Assembly (NCBI RefSeq): GCF_030403745.1
Contig: NZ_JAQMWP010000015.1
Location: 1 to 64,000 of the forward strand
Source of the DNA: Streptomyces sp. S.PB5
Lineage (GTDB): Bacteria > Actinomycetota > Actinomycetes > Streptomycetales > Streptomycetaceae
Reading direction: 5' to 3'
Length of the DNA stretch: 64,000 nucleotides
In this document: piece after piece, positions 17,168 through 24,492 of the stretch
Layout of the letters: each line of letters opens with the position of its first letter
Numbering within the stretch: position 1 is the first letter of the stretch
Made by a program: the position numbers and the translations under genes
Notes under the pieces: generated by a model
Databases searched by the model: none
What the model was told of the DNA's origin: nothing
The model's input: only the letters and a program-made list of their open reading frames with translations

Positions 17168-19114
17168 ATGCCGGTCAAGGTCAGCGTCGTCGTCCCCGTG
17201 TACAACCCCGGGGTCTACATCGAGGACTGCATCGCGTCTCTGAAGAGGCAGTCGCTGCCTCCCGACGAGTACGAAGTGATCTTCGTCGACGACGGTTCCA
17301 CCGACGGAACACCCGGCCGGCTCGATGAGCTCGCCACCGAGGACCCGCGCATGCGGGTGATCCACCAGGAGAACTCCGGCTGGTCGGGCAAGCCCCGCAA
17401 CGTCGGGATCGCCGCCGCGCAGGGCGAGTTCGTCATGTTCGTCGACAACGACGACTATCTCGGCGACGAGGCGCTGGAGCGGATGCACGACTACGGCGTC
17501 GCCAACGGCGCCGATGTGATCGTGGGGAAGATGGCGGGCAAGGGGCGCGGCGTCCCCATCGAGCTGTTCCGCCGCAACCGGCCGCACGCGTCGGTCGAGA
17601 ACGCGCCGCTGATCGACAGCCTCACGCCCCACAAGATGATCCGCCGGGCCTTCCTCGACGACATCGGGCTGCGCTTCCCCGAGGGCCGTCGGCGCCTGGA
17701 GGACCATGTCTTCATCGCGGAGGCGTATCTGCGCGCGAAGAACGTCTCCGTGCTCAGCGACTACGTCTGCTACTACCACCTGAGCCGGGACGACGCCTCC
17801 AACGCCGGTTTCCAGCAGTTCGATCCGGTCGGGTACTTCAGGAATCTGCGCGAGGCCCTCGACGTCGTCGAGAAGTACACCGAGCCCGGCGAGGTGCGTG
17901 ACCGGCTGTTCCGGCGCTGGCTGCGCGTCGAGATGGTCGAGCGGATGCGCGGCAAGAGGTTCTCCAAGTACCCGGACGACTACCGGCGTTCCCTGTTCGC
18001 GGAGATCCACGCGGTCGCCGTCGAGCGGTTCGGCCCGGGTGTGGCGGCCGGCCTTCCGCCCGCGCAGCGGGTCGTGGCGGCGCTGATCGCCGCGAACCGG
18101 TACGACGATGTCGTCGCCTTCGCCGAGTGGGAGGCCGGTATCGGGCTCAAGGCCGTACCGGAAGCGGTCACCTGGGAGGACGGCACCCTGCGGGTCGGTC
18201 TGCGCGCCGAGTTCACCTCGGGCGGCGAGCCCCTGGTGTTCCCCGCCGAGGGCGCCCCGGCGACCGGTGAGCCGCCCCTCGACGCCGCCGAGGCCATCGC
18301 CTGGGTCGCGGCCGACTCCGTGACACGGTTCGAGAAGGCCTCGGGTGATCTGATGCTGCGCGACCGCGCCAGCGCCGCCCATCACTTCCAGCCCGTGACG
18401 GTCACCCGCGAGACGACCCCGGACGGGGACGGGGTGCGTCTGGTGCTGCGGGTGACGGCGTCGGTCCCCGCAGCCACGCTGGCGGGCGGGGCCGCTCCGG
18501 ACGCCGGTCTGTGGGACGCGCTCGTACGGGTCCGGCTGGGCGCCTGGACCAAGGAGTGCCGGCTGGGTCCGGCCCCGCTCGACGACCGGCCCGCCCCGCA
18601 GGGCGCGCTCGCGGGCGGCCGCACCGTCCTGCCGTACTGGACCCGTCCGCACGGCAACCTCGCCCTCGCGGTGGACCGGACGCCCGAGCGGCTCGGCCTG
18701 GACCGGGTCACGCCCGCCGTGGTCACCGTCACCGGCGGGCAGCTGCGTGCCGCCGTCCCGCTGCACGTGGCCGATGACACCAAGGTGGTGCTGCGGCTCG
18801 GCTCCGCGACGATCCTCGACGTACCCGCCACCCTGTCCCCCGCGGCGGCCGGACAGGGGTCGGTCCTCGATGCCGAGCTGCCCCTCGCCGAGCTGCGGGG
18901 CGCGACCTGGCGGGTGGCACTGAACCCGTTCCCGGACGCGGGCGAGCCCCGCCATCTCGTGCTGCCGTTCGCGCTGCGGGCCCGCGCGGGCACGGTCCGT
19001 GCGGTGCGCGCCCCGAACCCCGGCGGTACGCGGCGGCTGGCCCGTCGGGTCCGGCGCGGGCTGGGCAAGGTACTGCGGGCGGCGAAGGCCCGCATCCCGC
19101 AGCGCGGGAAGTAG
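17168..19114 (+). CDS. Family 2 glycosyltransferase with long C-terminal extension
   Basis: A 648-residue protein. Residues 1-220 are a GT-A family 2 domain: VKVSVVVPVYNPGVYIEDCI, FVDDGSTDGT and the DxD-like FVDNDDYL. The family-typical acid region RRLEDHVFIAEAYL follows. Residues about 330-620 form a beta-rich region of unknown function. The tail is very basic (RRLARRVRRGLGKVLRAAK), which suggests association with membrane or polyanion. Similar architectures occur among actinobacterial teichoic-acid and capsule-type transferases. ATG 17168 begins the conserved first strand. Neighbouring rfbB and the methyltransferase point to cell-wall or capsular glycan. Confidence 0.85.
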   Translation: MPVKVSVVVPVYNPGVYIEDCIASLKRQSLPPDEYEVIFVDDGSTDGTPGRLDELATEDPRMRVIHQENSGWSGKPRNVGIAAAQGEFVMFVDNDDYLGDEALERMHDYGVANGADVIVGKMAGKGRGVPIELFRRNRPHASVENAPLIDSLTPHKMIRRAFLDDIGLRFPEGRRRLEDHVFIAEAYLRAKNVSVLSDYVCYYHLSRDDASNAGFQQFDPVGYFRNLREALDVVEKYTEPGEVRDRLFRRWLRVEMVERMRGKRFSKYPDDYRRSLFAEIHAVAVERFGPGVAAGLPPAQRVVAALIAANRYDDVVAFAEWEAGIGLKAVPEAVTWEDGTLRVGLRAEFTSGGEPLVFPAEGAPATGEPPLDAAEAIAWVAADSVTRFEKASGDLMLRDRASAAHHFQPVTVTRETTPDGDGVRLVLRVTASVPAATLAGGAAPDAGLWDALVRVRLGAWTKECRLGPAPLDDRPAPQGALAGGRTVLPYWTRPHGNLALAVDRTPERLGLDRVTPAVVTVTGGQLRAAVPLHVADDTKVVLRLGSATILDVPATLSPAAAGQGSVLDAELPLAELRGATWRVALNPFPDAGEPRHLVLPFALRARAGTVRAVRAPNPGGTRRLARRVRRGLGKVLRAAKARIPQRGK

Positions 19115-19125
19115 CGGCACGTCGA

Positions 19126-19171
19126 AGGCGGAGCGGTCCGGGTACCAGGAGGTACCCGGACCGCTCCGCCT
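19126..19171. terminator. Strong bidirectional terminator hairpin
   Basis: A perfect 21-base-pair stem (19126-19146 with 19151-19171) with an AGGA loop sits between the convergent stops of the glycosyltransferase and the methyltransferase. Confidence 0.88.
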
Positions 19172-19200
19172 GTGCGTACGACTGCCCGGCGGCCGACCGC

Positions 19201-20004
19201 TCAGCGGCCGGTCGCGAGCGGCTCCAGCGCCTTGCGCAGCGGCGCCCAGCCGCGGGAGCGGCCCACACCCACGTTGCGGGACTTGGTGAGCGCACCCCAG
19301 AAGCTCGCTCCCACGAGTTCCTCGGGCTTCACCGCCTTGACGCGCTCGAGGATCGCCTCGGGCACCTTCTGCGGGTCGGGCACCACGTACTCGGCGATGA
19401 TCTCGTCGTACTTGTCCTTGAGGACCGTGTTGTCCGGGTCGGCGCCGAAGACGATCAGCTGGCCGGTCGGCTGGGTGTCGACCAGGACGGTCACCAGGTC
19501 CGGGCGGTACCGGTTGAGGACCTCGATCATCTTGTAGACGTCGCCGGTCCAGGCGTTGGTGTGCCGGTCGCGGGCGGCCTCGTCGATGGTCCGCGGCAGC
19601 ATGTCGTCGAGGACGATGACGCTGCCCCAGTCCGAGTACTTCTCCACGTTGATGAAGTCGCGCAGCGCGTACTCGAAGAGGTGCATGCCGTCGATGAACG
19701 ACAGGTCGAGGGTGGTGCGCCGCCAGTAGCCGATGGGGCTGCGGCCGCGGCGCAGGTTGCGCAGCGGGTGGCGGCCGCCCTTGAGGTGGGCCAGCGGGTT
19801 GTCGCGGGCGAAGAAGTCGTCGCTGGTGGCCTTCACCAGGTGGACGTCACATCGGATCTCGCTCACGACCTTGAACGCAGGGTCGATCGCGATGCTGGGC
19901 ACCCGCGACAAGGTGAGACTGCGGCCGTCGTTGACGCCGATCTCCAGGTAGTTGCGGTTCGCGCTGACCTTGTGCAGTTCCCGCAGGAACTCATGGCGTT
20001 TCAC
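19201..20004 (-). CDS. Class I SAM-dependent methyltransferase family protein
   Basis: A 267-residue protein resembling the methyltransferase-24 family found in glycan and antibiotic sugar clusters. Motif I is NYLEIGVNDGRSL, the second acidic strand SIAIDPAF, and the post-motif DLSFIDGMHLFEYALRD carries the metal or substrate acidic residue. VIVLDDMLPRTIDEAARD is typical of these enzymes. GTG 20004 is preceded by AAGGAG at a spacing of seven bases; a longer reading would overlap the rfbD remnant in another frame. It is third in an rfbB, rfbD-remnant, methyltransferase array, so O-methylation of a glycan sugar is plausible. The acceptor is unknown. Confidence 0.78.
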   Translation of the reverse strand: MKRHEFLRELHKVSANRNYLEIGVNDGRSLTLSRVPSIAIDPAFKVVSEIRCDVHLVKATSDDFFARDNPLAHLKGGRHPLRNLRRGRSPIGYWRRTTLDLSFIDGMHLFEYALRDFINVEKYSDWGSVIVLDDMLPRTIDEAARDRHTNAWTGDVYKMIEVLNRYRPDLVTVLVDTQPTGQLIVFGADPDNTVLKDKYDEIIAEYVVPDPQKVPEAILERVKAVKPEELVGASFWGALTKSRNVGVGRSRGWAPLRKALEPLATGR

Positions 20005-20374
20005 GGAGGGACTCCTTGCGAATCTCGGGCAGTGCCTCATGCAGGGCGGTGCGCCGGCCACGCGACGGCGACGGAGCGAGCTGCTGCCGTCTGCCGTGTG
20101 CGAGGGCGCTGGTTGCGGGGCGGGGCGCGGGCCTCGGGAAGGCCGCACTGCCCACCGGCCGCACCCGGTCGGGGTCGGCCCCGGGGTGCCGGAACACCTC
20201 AGGGGCCGGTTCGTACCAGGTGGTCTCGGCGGAGCCGGTGGCGTGGAACATACCCTTCGTGCCCTGGCCGACGCCAGGGCCGAGGGCGGCGATACGGTTC
20301 ACCACGTCCGCGCTCCGCAGGGGTGTGATCTTGGTGCTCGCAGGGGGCCGGCCGGGCCGCTCCGGCCGCCTCAT
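19991..20374 (-). pseudogene. rfbD: Truncated dTDP-4-dehydrorhamnose reductase (RmlD) C-terminal remnant
   Basis: An open frame of 127 codons begins with an ATG overlapping the rfbB stop (ATGA) and ends inside the methyltransferase start region. Its middle reads GMFHATGSAETTWYEPAPEV, then GADPDRVRPV, FPRPAPRPATSAL and LHEALPEIR. This succession is characteristic of the C-terminal third of RmlD. The whole Rossmann NADPH-binding domain and the catalytic Tyr-x-x-x-Lys are absent, and the first 25 residues look unrelated. The usual length is about 290-300. It is most simply a decayed rfbD left by an internal deletion. Because the frame is intact and coupled, a short protein could still be made. 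Confidence 0.7.
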
Positions 20375-21351
20375 CCGTGCTCCCGGGCTGCGCGCCGCTT
20401 CAGCGGCTCCCACCAGGCGCGGTTCTCCCGGTACCAGGCGACGGTGGCGGCGAGGCCGGCCGTGAAGTCGTGGCGCGGCCGGTAGCCGAGCTCGGTGCGG
20501 ATCTTGGTCCAGTCGACGCAGTAGCGCAGGTCGTGGCCCTTGCGGTCCTCGACGTACTCGACCCTGTCCCAGCCGGCGCCGCACGCCTTGAGGAGCAGCC
20601 CGGTCAGTTCCCGGTTGCTGAGCTCGGTGCCGCCGCCGATGTTGTAGACCTCGCCGGGCCGGCCGGCGGTGCGGACGAGGTCGACGCCCTGGCAGTGGTC
20701 GTCGACGTGCAGCCAGTCGCGGACGTTGCGGCCGTCGCCGTAGAGGGGGACCTTCCGGCCGTCGAGGAGGTTGGTGATGAAGAGCGGGACGACCTTCTCG
20801 GGGAACTGGTGCGGCCCGTAGTTGTTGGAGCAGCGGGTGACGCGGACGTCCAGGCCGTGGGTGCGATGGTAGGCGAGGGCGAGCAGGTCGGAGGATGCCT
20901 TGGAGGCGGAGTACGGCGAGTTCGGTGCCAGGGGGTGGGTCTCGGGCCAGGAGCCCTCGTCGATGGAGCCGTAGACCTCGTCGGTGGAGACGTGCACGAA
21001 GGGGCCGGTGCCGTGTCTGAGGGCCGCGTCGAGGAGGGTCTGGGTGCCGACCACGTTGGTCAGGACGAAGTCGGTCGCGCCGCTGATGGAGTGGTCCACA
21101 TGGGACTCGGCGGCGAAGTGCACGACTTGGTCGGCCTCGGACACCAACTTGTCCACGAGCTCGGCGTCACGGATGTCGCCCTGCACGAACTCCAGGCGGG
21201 GATGGTCGAGTTCGAGGTTGTCCAGGGAGCCGGCGTAGGTGAGCTTGTCCAGCACGGTGATCCGCGGCGCGTCGGAGGACTCCGAGGCGAGGAGCCTGCG
21301 CACGTACTGGGAGCCGATGAAGCCGGCGGCACCGGTGACGAGGAGGTTCAA
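20371..21351 (-). CDS. rfbB: dTDP-glucose 4,6-dehydratase
   Basis: A 326-residue extended short-chain dehydrogenase making dTDP-4-keto-6-deoxyglucose, the second step of dTDP-L-rhamnose synthesis. The NAD-binding motif is LLVTGAAGFIGSQYVRRLL at the extreme N-terminus. The active site has VSTDEVYGSI (Thr, Asp, Glu) and the catalytic PYSASKASSD (YxxxK). NNYGPHQFPEKVVPLFI and VRDWLHVDDHC are family hallmarks. The start is probably TTG 21351, the only candidate directly before the first strand, and it gives the usual family length. No intact rfbA, rfbC or rfbD is in the window. Confidence 0.93.
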   Translation of the reverse strand: MNLLVTGAAGFIGSQYVRRLLASESSDAPRITVLDKLTYAGSLDNLELDHPRLEFVQGDIRDAELVDKLVSEADQVVHFAAESHVDHSISGATDFVLTNVVGTQTLLDAALRHGTGPFVHVSTDEVYGSIDEGSWPETHPLAPNSPYSASKASSDLLALAYHRTHGLDVRVTRCSNNYGPHQFPEKVVPLFITNLLDGRKVPLYGDGRNVRDWLHVDDHCQGVDLVRTAGRPGEVYNIGGGTELSNRELTGLLLKACGAGWDRVEYVEDRKGHDLRYCVDWTKIRTELGYRPRHDFTAGLAATVAWYRENRAWWEPLKRRAAREHG

Positions 21352-21427
21352 CGGATCTGCACCTTGCTGTGGTCTCCGAGCACTGGGCGGTGGGCACTGG
21401 GTTCGGCGTGACGGCCGATGAGGGAGG

Positions 21428-21455
21428 ACTCTATACGCCCCACGCCCTGGATCAA
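21428..21455 (-). promoter_or_regulatory. Predicted promoter for rfbB
   Basis: On the minus strand TTGATC (21450-21455) and TAGAGT (21428-21433) are separated by 16 bases, resembling a primary-sigma promoter about 75 bases upstream of the rfbB start. This is a pattern match only. Confidence 0.35.
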
Positions 21456-21596
21456 GGAGTCGCGCAAGACGACGGAGAACTCCCATTCACTGTCCGTGCC
21501 ACGGCAGTTCAGCAGAGCCTCCGTCCGGTTCACCTTAGCCCCGTTCGTCCGGGGCGCGGCAAGCCGATCGTTTTTGAGGTGCACTCGTACGAGTGG

Positions 21597-21776
21597 TCAG
21601 TCCTCGCCCCTGACGATGTTGGCCTCCGGACCCGGGCCCGCGGCAGCCGCGCTGTCGGATTCCACGACGGCCGGGACCCACGTCCGCACCACGCCCTTGT
21701 CCCGCAGACGGCGGGCCCTGGCCCAGCCCGTCTCGGCTCGACGGACGACGGGTTTGTCATCTGTGTACGCGGTCAC
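21597..21776 (-). CDS. Small uncharacterised protein (59 residues)
   Basis: A short frame from GTG 21776 encodes MTAYTDDKPVVRRAETGWAR followed by a basic ARRLRDKGVVRTWVPAVVE segment and an acidic-polar tail ending EANIVRGED. GGAAG lies about ten bases upstream. It follows the PP2C phosphatase gene in the same direction after 63 bases and could be cotranscribed. The reading has balanced charge, high GC at third positions and no low-complexity signature of a shadow frame. The family is unknown to me. Confidence 0.55.
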   Translation of the reverse strand: MTAYTDDKPVVRRAETGWARARRLRDKGVVRTWVPAVVESDSAAAAGPGPEANIVRGED

Positions 21777-21839
21777 GACGGTTCATCTTCCTTCTGCGCC
21801 ACGGAAAGCTTCCCTGCCGGGTACCCGCGCGGGCCACGG

Positions 21840-24296
21840 TCACCCCTCCAGCGCGACCTCGCTCCACACCTGTTTGCCGCCGCTGACCGGGACCGTCCCC
21901 CAGGTGTCGGACATCGCCTCGACGAGGAGGATGCCGCGGCCGCCGGTGGCCTCCCAGCCGATGCTGGTGGCCTTGGCGGGGGTGCGGGGCGAGGAGTCGG
22001 CGACGGCGACGCGCAGACGGTGGTTGACGAGGGTGAGGTCGAGGCGGACCCGGCCGTCGGTGTGCACGAGGGCGTTGGTGACGAGTTCGGAGACGATGAG
22101 CAGGACGGTGTCGGTGGTGTCGGCGGAGACGCCCCAGGTGCGCAGGGTGCGGCGGGTGAAGCGGCGGGCGTGGCCGACGGCCTGGGGGACGCGCCACACC
22201 GTCCAGTTCTCGCGCAGCGGGCGGGAGGCCATGCCGTCGTAGCGCATGAGGAGCAGGGCGACGTCGTCGCTGCGGCGGGCGTTGCCGAGCAGGGCGTCGG
22301 CGACGAGTCCGAGGTGGGCGGGGTCGGAGGCGGACAGCTCGTGGGCGAAGCGGTCCATGCCCTCGTCGATGTCGGAGTCGGCGGACTCGACGAGGCCGTC
22401 GGTGGTCAGGGCGAGCAGGGTGCCGGGCTGGAGCCGCAGCGGGGTCATCGGGAAGTCCGCCTGCAGGACCACGCCGAGCGGCGGGCCGCCCTCGTCCTCG
22501 ACGATCTCCGTTGCTCCGTCCGGGTGACGCAGTACCGGCGGGAGGTGTCCCGCGCGCACGCACCAGGCGGAGCCCTCCTCCATGTCGACGTCGACATAGG
22601 CGCAGGTGGCGAAGAGGTCGGTCTCCATGTCCACGAGGAGCCGGTTGGCGTGCGAGACGACGACGTCCGGGGGGTGTCCCTCGACGGCGTAGGCGCGCAG
22701 GGCGGTGCGCATCTGGCCCATGAGGGTGGCGGCGCCCGCGCTGTGGCCCTGGACGTCGCCGATGACGAGGGCGACGTGGTTGTCGGGGAGCGGGATCACG
22801 TCGTACCAGTCGCCGCCGAGTTCCAGCCCTGCGGTGCTCGGCAGATAGCGGGCGACGGCGACCGCGCCGGGGAGTCTGGGCAGGCGGCGGGGCAGGAGCT
22901 GGCGCTGGAGCATGCCGACGAGTTCGTGCTCGGCGTCGAAGGCGTGGGCGCGCATCAGGGCCTGCCCGGCGAGGCCGGCGGAGGCGGTGAGCAGGGCGCG
23001 TTCGTCGGGGCCGAAGTCGTGCGGGGTGTCCCAGCCGATCAGACAGGCGCCGGCCATGCGGCCCGCGCCGGGCAGCGGCAGGACGGCGAGGCCGCCGGGG
23101 CCGACGTCGGCGAGGGCGGGTTCCAGGGTGGTGCCCGCGGGCCAGATGTGGGCGCGGCCCTCGCTCAGGGCGGCGGCGAGGGTGGGCATGGCGCGGACGG
23201 GTGCCTCGGGCCACTCGGTGCGCCACTCCAGACGCCACAGCTCGGGCCAGGACTCCGGTTCGGGCGGGTCGAGGACGGTGACGACGAGCCGGTCGCCCTC
23301 CAGCTCGGCGAGCGCGATGCGGTCGGCCAGCAGGGGCTTGCGCAGGGCGGCGACCACGGCCTGGCTGACGTCGCGGACGGTGCCGGCGGTGGCGAGGGCG
23401 GCGGCGAGGCGCTGGACCCGGGCCACGTCGGTGACGTCGGAGCGCAGCTTGGAGGCGTCGGCGACGGTGCCGACGAGGCGGGCGGACCGGCCTTCGCCGC
23501 CGGGCAGGATGCGGCCGCGCAGTCTGAGCCACTTGGGCGGCCCGGTGGGCTGCAGGACGCGGAACTCCAGCTCGCGGTCGCCGATGGACATGTGGTCGGC
23601 CTCGACGACCGACATCAGCGAGGGCAGGTCCTCGGGCACGGTGAGGGCGAGCAGGGTCTCGACGCGGCCGTCGAAGTCGTCGCGGCCCATCCGGAACAGT
23701 TCCAGGATGTCGGCGCCGACCTCGATGCGGCCGGTGTCCATGGCGAGGCTGAAGGAGTTGGCGGGGAGCTCCTCGCCCTCGGCGGCCCGGGGCTGGACCG
23801 GACAGGCGACGGCGTCGGCGATCAGTTCCAGACACTTGCGGTCGTCGTCGTCGAAGCCGCCGGGGTCCTCGCCCACGGCGACCAGACAGGCCCGGCCGTC
23901 GTCCCCGTGCGCGGGCAGCACGGCCAGGTGGAAGTCCCGCGCGGGCGCGCGCCGGGCCTCGGCGCAGCCGGCGAGCTCCTCGGGGCCGAGGAACAGCGCG
24001 CGGCCGGTGCGCTGGGCTTCGGCGAGCGGGGAGCCGCCGGAGCGCGGGTAGCCGTCGCGCAGCCCGTAGACCGTCCGGGGCACGCCGGCGGACTCGACGA
24101 GGCACAGCAGGTCCGCGTCCTCGCCCGGCGCGTACACGGCGGCGAGGGTCGCTCCGGCGAAGACGAGCGCCTGCTCCAGCAGGCGGCGCAGCCGTTCGGG
24201 CGAATCGGGACCGTCCGTGAGCGCTTTGAGGGCAACTTCGGCACGCAGCGTTCTCGTTCTGCGTCCCGCAGCGCCCTCACTGACCACGTCCGTCAT
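21840..24296 (-). CDS. PP2C (SpoIIE-type) phosphatase with GAF, PAS and HATPase domains
   Basis: An 818-residue signalling protein. Residues about 20-190 resemble a GAF sensor and 195-300 a PAS domain (MDTGRIEVGADILELFRMG, then EFRVLQPTGPPKWLRLRGRI). A second GAF-like region spans 310-490. The SpoIIE/PP2C phosphatase domain covers about 500-690, with metal-site motifs GLELGGDWYDVIPL, ALVIGDVQGHSAGAA and LLALTTDGLVESADSD. The C-terminus is a GHKL ATPase of the RsbW type (LIVSELVTNALVHT, GGRGILLVEAMSD). Such proteins control anti-sigma/antagonist switches. ATG 24296 fits the domain limits. The gene is divergent from ramC, with which it shares 196 bases of upstream DNA. Confidence 0.9.
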   Translation of the reverse strand: MTDVVSEGAAGRRTRTLRAEVALKALTDGPDSPERLRRLLEQALVFAGATLAAVYAPGEDADLLCLVESAGVPRTVYGLRDGYPRSGGSPLAEAQRTGRALFLGPEELAGCAEARRAPARDFHLAVLPAHGDDGRACLVAVGEDPGGFDDDDRKCLELIADAVACPVQPRAAEGEELPANSFSLAMDTGRIEVGADILELFRMGRDDFDGRVETLLALTVPEDLPSLMSVVEADHMSIGDRELEFRVLQPTGPPKWLRLRGRILPGGEGRSARLVGTVADASKLRSDVTDVARVQRLAAALATAGTVRDVSQAVVAALRKPLLADRIALAELEGDRLVVTVLDPPEPESWPELWRLEWRTEWPEAPVRAMPTLAAALSEGRAHIWPAGTTLEPALADVGPGGLAVLPLPGAGRMAGACLIGWDTPHDFGPDERALLTASAGLAGQALMRAHAFDAEHELVGMLQRQLLPRRLPRLPGAVAVARYLPSTAGLELGGDWYDVIPLPDNHVALVIGDVQGHSAGAATLMGQMRTALRAYAVEGHPPDVVVSHANRLLVDMETDLFATCAYVDVDMEEGSAWCVRAGHLPPVLRHPDGATEIVEDEGGPPLGVVLQADFPMTPLRLQPGTLLALTTDGLVESADSDIDEGMDRFAHELSASDPAHLGLVADALLGNARRSDDVALLLMRYDGMASRPLRENWTVWRVPQAVGHARRFTRRTLRTWGVSADTTDTVLLIVSELVTNALVHTDGRVRLDLTLVNHRLRVAVADSSPRTPAKATSIGWEATGGRGILLVEAMSDTWGTVPVSGGKQVWSEVALEG

Positions 24297-24492
24297 TACA
24301 GCGCTTATACGGCGCCTGCGCAGCCCCTGTGAGCATTCCGTGGAGTGTCTGCGGGGGCAGGGGTCGAAACCCTCCGAACAATTCTTTACGCATGCGTTCC
24401 GCACGGTGATCTCGTGACAGACGGGACTGTCCGTGCCCGTCGCCCCGCTGGAAGCTCGATTCCGGGCCACGGAGGGGGACGGAGGGGGACGC
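24297..24492. promoter_or_regulatory. Divergent control region of ramC and PP2C phosphatase
   Basis: This 196-base interval holds a 10-base palindrome, ACGCATGCGT, at 24388-24397 within an AT-richer stretch (ACAATTCTTTACG). An inverted repeat GACAG-N6-CTGTC lies at 24416-24431. A tandem 10-mer GGAGGGGGAC precedes ramC, giving two overlapping ribosome-site candidates. By analogy, RamR should bind upstream of ramC; which element it uses cannot be told. Confidence 0.4.

Noticed and set aside
21369..24332. Open frame of 987 codons opposite the PP2C phosphatase gene
   Set aside because: Gly/Asp/Ala-rich shadow frame; the opposite strand encodes a protein with intact phosphatase and GHKL motifs.
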